From contig CAVRVH010000007.1 of NCBI GenBank assembly GCA_963724665.1, positions 806,001 through 870,000 of the forward strand: 64,000 nucleotides of DNA, given 5' to 3'. Shown in pieces: positions 35,748 to 44,619 of the stretch. Below the pieces are notes generated by a model. It did no database searches. It worked only from the letters and a program-made list of their open reading frames with translations, and had not been told where the DNA came from. The stretch comes from DASUPK01 sp963724665 (GTDB lineage Bacteria > Actinomycetota > Thermoleophilia > Solirubrobacterales > 70-9). The translations under genes were made by a program, and so were the position numbers. Position 1 is the first letter of the stretch, and the number at the start of each line of letters is the position of its first letter.

Positions 35748-36698
35748 GTGTTTGGAATGCTGATGGGACGAGGAGTAGCAACTGCTTTCACTTGCCTGAT
35801 CGCACTCGCGCTGCTTGCGCCGGGACCCTCCAGCGCAGCGACCGCGCAAGCCGGGAAGAAGAACCCCCGCCAGAGAGTCGTGAAGGCCTTCGGGTCCGCC
35901 GGGGCAACAGGCGAGATTGCAACTGCGACGGCCACCTGTCCGAAGGCAAAGCTGGGACCGTGGCGAGCGATCAGCGGCGGTTTCCAGATGAAGGGCGTCC
36001 AACCCGTGTTCACCACGCCCAATCTGCCTCCGTCCCCTCCTACTGCAAGGGGAGTCGTCTACGAGTCGCGCAAGATCGGGCAGCGCTCCTGGCGCGTCTC
36101 TGCTCAGAGCCTCATGGGCACATTCACCCTCAAGGTCTTCCTGTATTGCCAAAACGGCGTGCCGACGACAAGGCAGGACATCGCGCTGACGGCAGCGGCC
36201 ACGACTCCCCAGGTCGGCCCCACAGCGGTAGCGCGTTGCAGCTCCGGCAAGAGCGTTTCGGGCGGCTTCTCGACCGCTCCACCATTCACGGCCAGCGGCG
36301 CGGCCAACACGGTGATCGCTTCGATGCCCAGCGGGAAGAAGGGCTGGGAGGCCCAGGTGCTCTCCAGCCCGTCCAGTCACGCGGGGATAACCAGCGTGAC
36401 CAGCTACGTGTACTGCGCCAAGCGAAAGCGTGTGCGCCTGAGCCACTCGGTTGCGGGCGAACCCTCGGCTGCTGCGACAGCGGAGGACACGCTGGCGTAT
36501 GCAAACGTCTACGACTGCCCAGCAGGCAAGTTTCTTCCGGGCGCGGGTGGGTTCTCCGAGGAGGGCGTGACCACCTCGCAGTACCTGATCCCGGTGGACT
36601 CCTTCTCGCAAAGCGGCGGGACCGGCTGGCATGCCACCGCGATCAAGGTTGGCAGCGGCGCCCCCATAACGCTGAGAGCGCACCTCCTCTGCGGTTGA
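35748..36698 (+). CDS. Secreted protein of unknown function with repeated Cys-Gly motifs
   Basis: The 316-residue protein has a signal peptide ending P-S-S-A-A. It has three similar modules, each with 'Cys ... G-G-F' (A-T-C-P-K ... S-G-G-F-Q, A-R-C-S-S-G ... S-G-G-F-S, Y-D-C-P-A-G ... G-G-F-S) followed by a 'W-x-x-x-A/S' beta strand and 'V-x-L-Y-C' or 'V-Y-C' or 'L-L-C'. This suggests three disulfide-linked repeats. The start codon is GTG 35748 or one of the ATGs within the next nine codons. It is divergent from the Lys/Cys-tail gene with 275 bases between; I see no clear regulatory site in that gap. Confidence 0.7.
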   Translation: MFGMLMGRGVATAFTCLIALALLAPGPSSAATAQAGKKNPRQRVVKAFGSAGATGEIATATATCPKAKLGPWRAISGGFQMKGVQPVFTTPNLPPSPPTARGVVYESRKIGQRSWRVSAQSLMGTFTLKVFLYCQNGVPTTRQDIALTAAATTPQVGPTAVARCSSGKSVSGGFSTAPPFTASGAANTVIASMPSGKKGWEAQVLSSPSSHAGITSVTSYVYCAKRKRVRLSHSVAGEPSAAATAEDTLAYANVYDCPAGKFLPGAGGFSEEGVTTSQYLIPVDSFSQSGGTGWHATAIKVGSGAPITLRAHLLCG

Positions 36699-36757
36699 CA
36701 CCTGAGTGGCTGTAGGACCACAGGGTCGGCACTCGAAGCCGCCGGTCTGTCGGAGTA

Positions 36758-36781
36758 GCTGCTTTGGACGAGAAGGGCAGC
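36758..36781. repeat. Palindromic element, loop type B (copy 2)
   Basis: Stem arm GCTGCTTT, loop GGACGA, then a slightly altered right arm with two inserted G. It lies between two convergent genes. Confidence 0.7.
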
Positions 36782-36794
36782 GGTCCCGCGGGTC

Positions 36795-37178
36795 CTACTC
36801 CGGCTGAAACAACGCGATCGTGTTCCCGGCAGGGTCCTTGAACCAGGCGGAGCGACCTATGCCCGGGCTCGTTGCGATGTGGTCGACCGTCTTGATGTAT
36901 TCGGTGTCGTACTCCTCAAATACAACGCCGCGTCCCTCCAGCTCGGCGACATCGGCCTCGATGTCTTGCGTCCAGAAGCGAACCTGAGTGTGATCGGCGT
37001 TGTTGTCGCCGGGCCGAAAGTAGATCAGCAGGGTGGTGCCGTCGCCACATTCAAAGAGAAGATGGTTCTTGATCGTGCGCGGCGAGAGCTCGAGACCGAG
37101 CTTGTTCTCGTAGAAGTCCCGGCACGCGTCGAGGTCAGCCGAGATCAGGACCGCGGAGACCGTGTTGTCATGAACCAT
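36795..37178 (-). CDS. VOC-family (glyoxalase/bleomycin-resistance type) protein
   Basis: The 127-residue protein has the paired beta-alpha-beta-beta-beta pattern: S-A-V-L-I-S-A-D-L-D-A-C-R-D-F-Y at the start and F-K-D-P-A-G-N-T-I-A-L-F-Q at the end. Members bind a metal and act on small molecules; the substrate is not known. It is 3 bases downstream of an SRPBCC-domain gene, probably one transcript. Confidence 0.82.
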   Translation of the reverse strand: MVHDNTVSAVLISADLDACRDFYENKLGLELSPRTIKNHLLFECGDGTTLLIYFRPGDNNADHTQVRFWTQDIEADVAELEGRGVVFEEYDTEYIKTVDHIATSPGIGRSAWFKDPAGNTIALFQPE

Positions 37179-37181
37179 TGC

Positions 37182-37637
37182 TCACCCCTCATAGTCCGAG
37201 CCGAACAGCTGCCCGAGGCGGTCGAAACTGTCGGTCCAGCCTCCTTCGTGGAGGGAGAGACGTTCCTCAGTGGAGAACTCGCCGTGGGTGAGAACGACCT
37301 TGGTCTCATCACCAAGAGCCTCAAGCTCCAGCGTCGCCACCGTCTCACGGTCATCCGGATTGGGGGGATCCCATCGAAACGTGTACCCCAGGCGACTAGG
37401 GGGTTCGACCTCCCTGAACTCTCCTGACAGATGGAACAGCTCGCCGTCCGGGGGCTGCATCGCGATCCGATAGCTGCCCCCGACCTGCGGATCGAAATCC
37501 ATGCTAGGCACAGTGAAGCCCTTGGGACCCCACCACTTCGCGAGCACATCAGGTTCGGTCAGCGCCCTGTATACGGCCTCCCGTGGAGCGCTCATCGTCC
37601 ACTCAAGGCTCAGGGTCAATCCATTGCCCTCGGCCAT
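37182..37637 (-). CDS. SRPBCC (AHSA1-like) domain protein
   Basis: The 151-residue protein has the AHSA1-type pattern: S-A-P-R-E-A-V-Y-R-A-L-T-E-P, K-W-W-G-P-K-G-F, and at the end G-G-W-T-D-S-F-D-R-L. These proteins have a helix-grip ligand pocket. It is followed by the VOC gene on the same strand. Ligand and role are unknown. Confidence 0.85.
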   Translation of the reverse strand: MAEGNGLTLSLEWTMSAPREAVYRALTEPDVLAKWWGPKGFTVPSMDFDPQVGGSYRIAMQPPDGELFHLSGEFREVEPPSRLGYTFRWDPPNPDDRETVATLELEALGDETKVVLTHGEFSTEERLSLHEGGWTDSFDRLGQLFGSDYEG

Positions 37638-37783
37638 CTCAGAACATCGTACGCGTGAACGGCCTGCCCGTAGCAGCGATGTCTTTCGGCGCAGGAGTAG
37701 GCTCGATACGTGCCTGGTTGACGTTGACCACTTGCCTACGACCTGTTTCCACGTCCGCCGCCCGGGTGGGACACTGACTCGTC

Positions 37784-38116
37784 ATGCCTTCCCCGCTGAT
37801 CGAGTTCCCGGCCGACGATCCTGAGCGCGCCCTGAAGTTCTGGAGCGACGTGCTCGGCGCTGAGCTCGTGCCAAGACCAAGCGATGCAGGAGAGGGTTGG
37901 GAGGCCAACGGTGGCGACCTCCGCATTGGAGTGCACGAGCGCGGGCCGGGCCCCGGAGACACTGCCTCGCTGCCCTACTTCACCGTGGCCGATCTCCCCG
38001 CCGCGCTTCAGCGCGTCCAGGACCTCGGCGGCTCAGTGATCCATCCAGGTGAGCGCTGGGCCGTGTGCCGTGACTCTGAGGGCAGCCCCTTCGCGCTCGC
38101 GGCGGCTACGTCCTAG
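37784..38116 (+). CDS. Short VOC-family protein
   Basis: The 110-residue protein has P-L-I-E-F-P-A-D-D-P-E-R-A-L-K-F-W and ends D-S-E-G-S-P-F-A-L. This is a VOC single domain, slightly short. It is divergent from the SRPBCC gene and convergent with a SnoaL-like gene. The 146-base gap upstream has no recognised element. Confidence 0.75.
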   Translation: MPSPLIEFPADDPERALKFWSDVLGAELVPRPSDAGEGWEANGGDLRIGVHERGPGPGDTASLPYFTVADLPAALQRVQDLGGSVIHPGERWAVCRDSEGSPFALAAATS

Positions 38117-38126
38117 GCGGCTCGAT

Positions 38127-38534
38127 CTATTCAGACAACCCGGCGGATGCGAGCGCCTCGTCGCGGTCGGAGTACATGTCCATCCGGGACTGCTTGCCAT
38201 CGCGGAGCGTGAAGACCTGAGCGAATGACATCTCAACGGGCATCCCGGCCGCCTTCGACGTTCCACGCTGGCGCACGAGAGCAACGACCTTGTCCCCCGC
38301 GTCGCGGAGGGCTTCCACCTCGAGCTCCCAGTTCTCCCACGCCTCCAACCACGTGCTCAGGAACGCCCCCGCTCCGTCGGGTCCTTCGTACACCTGCTGC
38401 TCGGGCCAGCCGTGGAAGTTCGACATGTCCCACACGAAGTCATCCGTGGCGAGGTCCGGCGCGAGTTCACCTGTGGCCACGAATCGCTCGAAGCCCTCGC
38501 GGACGATCGCGACATTCTCCTTCGACATCACCAC
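38127..38534 (-). CDS. SnoaL-like (NTF2-fold) protein 1
   Basis: The 135-residue protein starts M-V-M-S-K-E-N-V-A-I-V-R-E-G-F-E-R-F and has D-A-G-D-K-V-V-A-L-V and V-F-T-L-R-D-G-K. These are marks of actinobacterial SnoaL-like proteins. It is one of six related genes or remnants between 38 and 56 kb. No function is known. Confidence 0.8.
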   Translation of the reverse strand: MVMSKENVAIVREGFERFVATGELAPDLATDDFVWDMSNFHGWPEQQVYEGPDGAGAFLSTWLEAWENWELEVEALRDAGDKVVALVRQRGTSKAAGMPVEMSFAQVFTLRDGKQSRMDMYSDRDEALASAGLSE

Positions 38535-38566
38535 GCATTATCCCGCGCGGCGAACAGGGGGCGCGG

Positions 38567-39361
38567 CTAGCTGTAGCGGTCCCAGGCCCGGAGATAGGGC
38601 TCCGGGTTGACCGGGCGGCCGCTGACGTGGATCTCTAAATGGAGGTGGCAGCCGACCGTCCGCGCGTTGCCGGTCTTGCCGACGTAACCGATGATCTGGC
38701 CGACGTGGACCAGGTCTCCCTTCTGGAATGTCGAAGGGTGAGCCATGTGGGCGTACCAGTACTTGCGCCGCTCCCCCAGGCCGCGGAGCACGATGAAGTT
38801 GCCGTCGAGGCGCGGGTCATACGCGCGCTTGACGATCGTTCCGGTGACCGCCGCCGCAAGAGGCGTTCCGCAGCGCGCGGTGACGTCGAAGCCCTTGTGG
38901 ACGCGGCCACCGTCGCGGGGCGCCCCGAACTCTCCGACTGGGCCGCGCGTCCCGTGGGGGCCTCGGACCGGGAAGTAGTGGCTGTGGAGCTCGACGCTCC
39001 CGGCCTCCTTCTGACCACCGCCCGCGACGGCCACGATGACGCGGTAGGTGCCGTCGGCCACCAGCCGCCCGACGTTCGTCAGGCCGTCCCACTTCAACGT
39101 CTTGTCGGTCGCGGGCTGGACCCCGGGCAGGTCGATCGTCCGAACCTCGTCGCCCGAGCCGGAGATGTGGATCGTCACGTCCGCCGGCGCCGAGCCGCTC
39201 AGGCGGAACTCGATTCGCACACCGTCGACGGAATCGGCGTAGCCGCGGTCGGGTGACACGGAGGCCTTCTGGACGACCGCGTCGTCGGCTGCCGCGGTGG
39301 GAACAACCAGGACCGCGCCGAGCGCGACCAGGAGGACAGCGAAGCGCCTACCGGTGCTCAA
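38567..39361 (-). CDS. Secreted M23-family metallopeptidase
   Basis: The 264-residue protein has a signal peptide, an Ig-like domain (about 30-120) and a LytM/M23 domain. Metal ligands are visible in G-R-V-H-K-G-F-D and C-H-L-H-L-E-I. Enzymes of this type cut peptide cross-bridges in peptidoglycan; some are inactive regulators, but here all ligands are kept. The start overlaps the end of clpP by 14 bases. Confidence 0.9.
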   Translation of the reverse strand: MSTGRRFAVLLVALGAVLVVPTAAADDAVVQKASVSPDRGYADSVDGVRIEFRLSGSAPADVTIHISGSGDEVRTIDLPGVQPATDKTLKWDGLTNVGRLVADGTYRVIVAVAGGGQKEAGSVELHSHYFPVRGPHGTRGPVGEFGAPRDGGRVHKGFDVTARCGTPLAAAVTGTIVKRAYDPRLDGNFIVLRGLGERRKYWYAHMAHPSTFQKGDLVHVGQIIGYVGKTGNARTVGCHLHLEIHVSGRPVNPEPYLRAWDRYS

Positions 39362-39932
39362 TGACGCGGTCGACGATCTTGTACTCCTTCGCCTCCGCCG
39401 CGCTCATGAAGTAGTCGCGTTCGGTGTCCTTCGCGACCTTTTCCAACGGCTGCCCGGTGTGCTTGGAGATGATCTCGTCGAGCCGCTGGCGCACGTCGAT
39501 GATCTCCTTGGCGTGGATCTCGATGTCCGTCGCCTGGCCGGAGAAGCCGCCCGAAACCTGGTGGATCAGGATCTTCGAGTTCGGCAGCGCCATCCGCTTG
39601 TCCGGCGCGCCGCCGGCGAGCAGCAGGGCGCCCATGCTCATCGCGACGCCCACGCAGATGGTCGACACATCCGGCTTGATGAACTGCATCGCGTCGTAGA
39701 TGGCGAGGCCGGCATAGACGGAGCCACCAGGGGAGTTGATGTAGATCGAGACGTCCTTGTCCGGGTCCTCGGACTCGAGGTGGATGAGCTGGGCGACGAT
39801 CAGGTTCGCGATGTCCTCGGTCACCGGGGTGCCGAGGAAGATGATGCGCTCGTTGAGCAGGCGCGAGTAGATATCGAACGCCCGCTCGCCGCGGGACGTC
39901 TGCTCGACCACCATTGGGACCAGAGGACTCAT
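39348..39932 (-). CDS. clpP: ATP-dependent Clp protease proteolytic subunit
   Basis: The 194-residue protein starts M-S-P-L-V-P-M-V-V-E-Q-T and has the catalytic Ser in V-A-M-S-M-G-A-L-L-L and His in I-L-I-H-Q-V-S-G-G. It degrades substrates passed by ClpX. In related genomes clpP lies between tig and clpX; here accessory genes lie on both sides. A longer frame to 39968 adds unconserved residues. Confidence 0.96.
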   Translation of the reverse strand: MSPLVPMVVEQTSRGERAFDIYSRLLNERIIFLGTPVTEDIANLIVAQLIHLESEDPDKDVSIYINSPGGSVYAGLAIYDAMQFIKPDVSTICVGVAMSMGALLLAGGAPDKRMALPNSKILIHQVSGGFSGQATDIEIHAKEIIDVRQRLDEIISKHTGQPLEKVAKDTERDYFMSAAEAKEYKIVDRVIEHR

Positions 39933-40032
39933 GAGCGGGGCAGCATAGCGACCACCAGGGCGCGGCATTTTGGAGCGAAGGGCGAAAGCCCGAAGCGACT
40001 TATGCTGGGCGCCCGCTTGTGGTCGCGATCTG

Positions 40033-40587
40033 ATGGCGAAGCCGCGTCACTCAGCCGAGATTCTGACGGTCGGTCACTCGAACCACGAGGAACAGGACTT
40101 CCTCGAGCTGGTCCGTGGAGCGGGTGTCGAGCTGATCGCGGACGTGCGCGCCAACCCCCGCTCCCGCTATCCGCAGTTCAACCGTTCCGCCCTCGCCGGA
40201 ACGATGAAGGCCGCCGGAGTCGGCTATGCGCCACTGGGGGCCGACCTCGGAGGCCGGCGTGTGCCGGAGGAGAACACCGTCAATCAGGGCTGGGACGTCG
40301 AGGCCTTCCGCGGCTACGCAGACCACATGGCGTCAGAGCAGTTCGAGGCGGGCCTGGGAATGCTCGAGGACCTGGCTCGCGACCGCCGCACCGCCGTGAT
40401 GTGCGCGGAGGCCGACTGGACCCGCTGTCACCGGCGCCTGCTCGCCGACATCCTCACGGTCCGCGGCTGGCGAGTCCTCCACCTCGGCCCGACCGGAGCC
40501 CTCACCCCTCACGAGCTGACCGACTTCGCCGTCGTCGAGGACGGACGCATCACCTACCCGGCCCAGCAGACTTCCCTCGGCATCTAG
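40033..40587 (+). CDS. DUF488-family protein
   Basis: The 184-residue protein has T-V-G-H-S-N-H at the start, A-D-V-R-A-N-P-R-S-R-Y-P-Q-F, and C-A-E-A-D-W-T-R-C-H-R-R-L-L, the DUF488 signature. It may bind a metal or nucleic acid; the role is unknown. It is divergent from clpP with a 100-base gap. Its stop overlaps that of the SnoaL gene on the other strand (CTAG). Confidence 0.88.
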   Translation: MAKPRHSAEILTVGHSNHEEQDFLELVRGAGVELIADVRANPRSRYPQFNRSALAGTMKAAGVGYAPLGADLGGRRVPEENTVNQGWDVEAFRGYADHMASEQFEAGLGMLEDLARDRRTAVMCAEADWTRCHRRLLADILTVRGWRVLHLGPTGALTPHELTDFAVVEDGRITYPAQQTSLGI

Positions 40588-40988
40588 GGCTGTAGCCCGG
40601 CCGCCTTCAGGGCCGCGCCCTGGTCCATGTATCCCTGGATGCGCACGACCCGCCCGTCTCGAACCGTAAATACCACTGCGGTGTCGCTCTCCAGTTCGAC
40701 GCCGCTGCCTCTGCCGCGCCGGTATTCGTGAAGGAGCACGACCACAAGGTCATCGACGTCGAGGAACTCCTGGGGATCGAGACGACGCTCTTCCCACGCT
40801 TCGCGGTCCTCCGTCTCGAACTCATCCCTCATCTCGGAAAGACCGCTGTAGACCTGGCCCTCTCCAAGACCACCGACCGTGCCAAGCATCTCGACATCGG
40901 GGGCGATCAACTCCCCCACCCTCTCCCAGTCCTCTCGTTGGCCCGCCTCGACGAAATCCCGCACGAGCTCGATGTTCTCTTCAGACAC
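40584..40988 (-). CDS. SnoaL-like protein 2
   Basis: The 134-residue protein starts M-S-E-E-N-I-E-L-V-R-D-F-V and has V-F-T-V-R-D-G-R-V-V-R-I-Q-G-Y. It is typical of the group. It follows tig by 39 bases on the same strand, in the place where clpP would be expected. Confidence 0.8.
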   Translation of the reverse strand: MSEENIELVRDFVEAGQREDWERVGELIAPDVEMLGTVGGLGEGQVYSGLSEMRDEFETEDREAWEERRLDPQEFLDVDDLVVVLLHEYRRGRGSGVELESDTAVVFTVRDGRVVRIQGYMDQGAALKAAGLQP

Positions 40989-41027
40989 GCCGGGAAGTAT
41001 CTCGACGTGACAGCACTGAGGGCGGCG

Positions 41028-42419
41028 CTAGTCGGAGCCGGGCGTCCAGAGGGCGCCCTTCTCCTCTTCCTGCTCCTTCTCCGGCGTCCAGATCTCCTCG
41101 CGGGCCTTCGCCTGCTCCAGCGGGATCGGATTCGACTGCTCTGCGATCAGCTCGAGGGCGCGGCGCATGCGGAGGTCCTCCTTCAGGAGCTCCTCGCGGC
41201 CGGACTCCCGGATGTCCTTCAAGGCGTCGGCGGGCTCCGGGTGTCCGTGGTCCTCGTGCCCGGGCGGGATCTGCAGCGCCTCGAGCATTTCGTCCTCGGT
41301 GATCTCGATGCCCTCGGCCTTGGCAACGGCCTCGAGGACTGCCTCCCGCTTCAGCGCCTGCTCGGCATCGGGGCGCGCCTGCTGAATCATCTCGTCACGG
41401 GTTTTCCCCTGGATTTGAAGGTAATTCTCGGGCTCCATGCCCTGACGCTGCAGCTGTCGCTCAACCCGGCGCCACATCTCGGCGGCCCTGGCGTCGACTA
41501 CCGGTTCGGGTAGCTCGACCTTCGCGTTCGCGACGGCGGCATCCAGGGCGGCCTCTCGGAAGCGCTCCGCGATCTGGCCCTCGAGGATCTGGCGGATCTG
41601 GCCGGAGATGTGGTCGCGGAGCTCATCGAGGGTCTCGAACTCGGATGCCTCGGCGGCGAAGTCGTCGTCGAGCTCCGGGAGCTCCTTCTCGCGGACCTCC
41701 TTGACCTTGACGTCGAACTCGGCGCTCTTGCCGGCGACCTCCTCGGCCGGGTAGTCGTCCGGGAATGGCACGGTGGCCGTGCGCTCGTCGCCGGGGCTAG
41801 CACCGATCAGCGCCTGCTCGAGCTCGGGCAGGACGCGGCCCTCCCCCAGCTCGAGTAGATAGTCCTTGGCCGTCCCGCCCTCGAACGGCTCGCCGTCGAT
41901 CTTGCCCTCGTAGTCGATCAGGACGACGTCGCCCTCCTTCGCCTCACGCTCGATGGGGTTGAGGCGGGCGAAGCCCTCCTGCAGGCGCTTCAGCTCACCA
42001 TCGACGGCCTCCTTGGGAACCTCCGGCTCCTCGCGGCCGACCTCGAGACCCTTGTACTCGCCGAGCTCGGCCCCCGGCCGCACCGCGACCTCGATCGAGA
42101 ACTTCAGGGGCTTGCCCTCGTCGGGAAGGTCGGAGAGATCGAGCTTCGGGTCGCCGACCGGGTTGATCCCGGACTTCAGCATCGCGCGCTCGTACCAGTC
42201 GCCGAGCGAGGACTCGAGCGCCTGGGTCAGCACGGTCTCCCGGCCGAGGCGCTGGACCACCATCTCGGGCGGCACCTTGCCCTTGCGGAAGCCGGGCATC
42301 TTCATGTCCTGGCCGAGCTGCTGCGCGGTCCGGTTGATGCTGCCCTCGACGTCCTTCGGGTCGACGTCTACGTCGACGCGGACCCGCGAGTCGGGAAGCT
42401 CCTTTACGGTCGTCTCCAT
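41028..42419 (-). CDS. tig: Trigger factor
   Basis: The 463-residue protein starts M-E-T-T-V-K-E-L-P-D-S-R-V-R-V. The ribosome-binding signature G-F-R-K-G-K-V-P is near residue 45. A FKBP-type PPIase domain (about 160-245; D-V-V-L-I-D-Y-E-G-K-I-D-G and P-F-P-D-D-Y-P) and an acidic C-terminal helical domain follow. It is a ribosome-bound chaperone. The ATG overlaps, in opposite directions, the ATG of a small plus-strand gene. Confidence 0.95.
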   Translation of the reverse strand: METTVKELPDSRVRVDVDVDPKDVEGSINRTAQQLGQDMKMPGFRKGKVPPEMVVQRLGRETVLTQALESSLGDWYERAMLKSGINPVGDPKLDLSDLPDEGKPLKFSIEVAVRPGAELGEYKGLEVGREEPEVPKEAVDGELKRLQEGFARLNPIEREAKEGDVVLIDYEGKIDGEPFEGGTAKDYLLELGEGRVLPELEQALIGASPGDERTATVPFPDDYPAEEVAGKSAEFDVKVKEVREKELPELDDDFAAEASEFETLDELRDHISGQIRQILEGQIAERFREAALDAAVANAKVELPEPVVDARAAEMWRRVERQLQRQGMEPENYLQIQGKTRDEMIQQARPDAEQALKREAVLEAVAKAEGIEITEDEMLEALQIPPGHEDHGHPEPADALKDIRESGREELLKEDLRMRRALELIAEQSNPIPLEQAKAREEIWTPEKEQEEEKGALWTPGSD

Positions 42420-42600
42420 GGAGCAGACCACGATAGAGACCAGTCGGCGCGAGCGAGTGGGCGCCTGGCTCTACACGGGCGCGCCCGGGCGCCTCGCGTC
42501 GTTCTCGATCGACCTGGGGCTGTCGCTCGCGGCCCTGGGGATCTACGGCGCGAAGCGCGGCTGGGAGAAGGTCAGCTCGATCCCTCGGTCGCGCGCGTAA
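42418..42600 (+). CDS. Small hypothetical protein, divergent from tig
   Basis: The 60-residue peptide starts M-E-Q-T-T-I-E-T-S-R-R-E-R and has an amphipathic-to-hydrophobic stretch F-S-I-D-L-G-L-S-L-A-A-L-G-I-Y-G. Its ATG and that of tig overlap on opposite strands (CATG). No homologue is recognised. The frame stays open far upstream, through tig, so coding evidence is modest. Confidence 0.4.
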   Translation: MEQTTIETSRRERVGAWLYTGAPGRLASFSIDLGLSLAALGIYGAKRGWEKVSSIPRSRA

Positions 42601-42627
42601 CGGGACGACGGCGTGCCCGGAGGCGGT

Positions 42628-42741
42628 TCAGGACCAAGCTGGGCGGCGACCGCCGACGAAGCCGGTAGTGGTGCTACCGGCGAGGAGGTGGGTGCCGATC
42701 CAGTAACGGTCCTGGGCCGCTTCCGGGTGCGGCGTCGTCAC
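42628..42741 (-). CDS. Possible 37-residue peptide after ctaG
   Basis: A GTG one base after the ctaG stop opens a short frame with W-I-G-T-H-L-L-A-G-S-T-T-T-G-F-V-G-G-R-R. Tight spacing suggests coupling, but the length gives little coding support. No family recognised. The rest of the 42.6-42.74 kb gap holds nothing else I can name. Confidence 0.3.
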   Translation of the reverse strand: MTTPHPEAAQDRYWIGTHLLAGSTTTGFVGGRRPAWS

Positions 42742-42742
42742 G

Positions 42743-43627
42743 CTACGTGCGCCGGATGCGCTCCTCGAGCCGGGCGCCCTGGCCGGCCGCGGCGGCGCGG
42801 GCGGCTCGGGCATCGCTCAGCGGAACCCCTCGGGAGTCGGCGAGGTCGAGCAGACGCTGGCGTTCGGTGTCCTGCTGGGCCCACTGAAGGAAGAGCCAGG
42901 CCAGCACCCCGAGCGTGACGAAGGTGCCCTCCACCATCATGATCACGCCGGCGAGGCTCTGGTCGGTGATCGCCGAGATGTGCCACTTGGCCTCCCCGGC
43001 CGCGTAGTCGGGATAGAAGACCGAGTTCGACCACATGAAGACGTTGCCGAGCACGATCCCGGCGAACCGGACTCCGATCAGGTAGCCGAGCTTGGCCGGG
43101 AGCCCGAACCACTTCGGCTGGGGCAGCGGGCCGACGAGCGGCATCCACATCATCACGCCGAAGCCGATGAAGCAGCTGTGCTGCAGGGCGTGGAGGCCGC
43201 TGTGCTCCGTCGCCGCCTGGTAGAGGACCGGGACGTGCCAGACGTAGAGGTCGATCGCCCAGAGCGGCAGTGCCACCAGCGGGTGCGCCAGGTGCCGCAT
43301 CCAGCCAAGCCAGCGGTTCGCGAGCAGCGGCTGCAGGAGCGGGCCGGTGAGCCCGAGCACGATCAGGAGCGCTCCGATGTCTCCCATCAGCAAGTGCTGG
43401 CCCATGTGGGCGAAGACCAGCTCGTCATCGATTCGGCCCAGCGGTGAGATGAAGGCGATCGCGATCAGCGCCAGGCCCGACGCGAAGCAGACGATCCTCC
43501 AGGTCGGGACAGGTCGCTCCTCGCGGAAGAGGGTCAGCATGCGCAGCGAGTAGGCCGTGGCGACCAGGGTCAGCCCCGCGACTTGGAGGGGCTCGAAGAC
43601 GGGGCCACCGACGTGAGCCAGATACAT
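42743..43627 (-). CDS. ctaG: CtaG-type cytochrome c oxidase assembly membrane protein
   Basis: The 294-residue protein has about seven transmembrane segments. The conserved H-M-G-Q-H-L-L-M-G-D, W-H-V-P-V-L-Y, and L-H-A-L-Q-H-S-C-F-I-G-F-G-V-M-M-W of the caa3_CtaG family are visible. It is thought to help in copper or heme-copper oxidase assembly. The C-terminus is a short Ala/Arg-rich tail. No oxidase genes lie nearby. Confidence 0.88.
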   Translation of the reverse strand: MYLAHVGGPVFEPLQVAGLTLVATAYSLRMLTLFREERPVPTWRIVCFASGLALIAIAFISPLGRIDDELVFAHMGQHLLMGDIGALLIVLGLTGPLLQPLLANRWLGWMRHLAHPLVALPLWAIDLYVWHVPVLYQAATEHSGLHALQHSCFIGFGVMMWMPLVGPLPQPKWFGLPAKLGYLIGVRFAGIVLGNVFMWSNSVFYPDYAAGEAKWHISAITDQSLAGVIMMVEGTFVTLGVLAWLFLQWAQQDTERQRLLDLADSRGVPLSDARAARAAAAGQGARLEERIRRT

Positions 43628-43638
43628 CGCGGCTCAGG

Positions 43639-44619
43639 TTAGAGCCAGTCGATCCTCTTGAAGAACGAGACGAGTGCGATCACACAGAGCGCCATCGCCG
43701 CCAGGGACAGCGGATATCCATACTGCCAATGCAGTTCGGGCATGTTGTCGAAGTTCATTCCGTAGACCGAGGCGATGAAGGTGGGCACCGCCACGACAGC
43801 CGCCCATCCGGAGATCTTCTTCACCACCTCGTTCTGATTGACGCTGACCAGCGCGAGGTTTGCCTCGAGGACGCTGGTAAGGAGCTCCCTCTGCGAGCTG
43901 ACCTGGTCGTCGACTCGCTTCGCGTGATCGGCGACGTCGCGGAAGTAGTCGAGCAGGTCATCCGGGATGCGCTCGTAGGCGCCCTGCTCGAGGGCCGTCA
44001 GCGGGCTGAGCAGTGGCCAGACCGCGCGGTGGAACTCGATCACCTCGCGCTTCAGGTTGTAGATGCGGGCCGTCGGGGCCGGGACGTCGTCGTCGAAGAC
44101 GTCCTTCTCGGTCTCCTCGATGTCGTCCTCGATCGCCTCGACCACGGGGATGTAGTCGTCGACGACCTGGTCGAGCACTGCCCAGACGGCCGCGGAGGCG
44201 CCAAGCTTGAGCAGGTCGGGGCGCGTCTCGAGCCTTCGGCGTGCCGACTTGAGGTCGCTCCCGGGCCCATGTCGCACGGTGATCACGTAACCCGGGCCCG
44301 CGAACAGGTGGATCTCACCGAAGTGGACCACCTCCCGGTCCTCGTGATAGTGGGCGGTCTTCAGGACGACGAAGACGTCGTCACCGTAGTCCTCGATCTT
44401 CGGCCGTTGATGCGCATTCTGTGCGTCCTCGACGGCCAGCTCATGCAGCCTGAAGAGGCTCGCAAGCCGGTCCAGGTCACCGGGCTCGGGCTCATGGATG
44501 CCGATCCAGACGAACTCACCGGTGCCGACGGCGCCGCGCAGGTCCGCAGCCTGCTCGGGGGTCAGCAACTCCTCGTGCTGGCGCACGCCGTCCTTGTAGT
44601 GGGCGCTGTCGATGATCAC
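43639..44619 (-). CDS. corA: CorA-family magnesium/cobalt transporter
   Basis: The 326-residue protein has a long cytoplasmic part with helices. Two membrane segments at the end are linked by the signature Y-G-M-N-F-D-N-M-P-E. It transports divalent metal. Its ATG overlaps the stop of the alkyltransferase-like gene (ATGA region, 44616-44619). Confidence 0.94.
   Translation of the reverse strand: MIIDSAHYKDGVRQHEELLTPEQAADLRGAVGTGEFVWIGIHEPEPGDLDRLASLFRLHELAVEDAQNAHQRPKIEDYGDDVFVVLKTAHYHEDREVVHFGEIHLFAGPGYVITVRHGPGSDLKSARRRLETRPDLLKLGASAAVWAVLDQVVDDYIPVVEAIEDDIEETEKDVFDDDVPAPTARIYNLKREVIEFHRAVWPLLSPLTALEQGAYERIPDDLLDYFRDVADHAKRVDDQVSSQRELLTSVLEANLALVSVNQNEVVKKISGWAAVVAVPTFIASVYGMNFDNMPELHWQYGYPLSLAAMALCVIALVSFFKRIDWL

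Noticed and set aside
42600..42745. Possible tRNA gene (a GGTTC-like sequence near 42625)
   Set aside because: No acceptor stem, anticodon stem or D-arm can be built around it on either strand.
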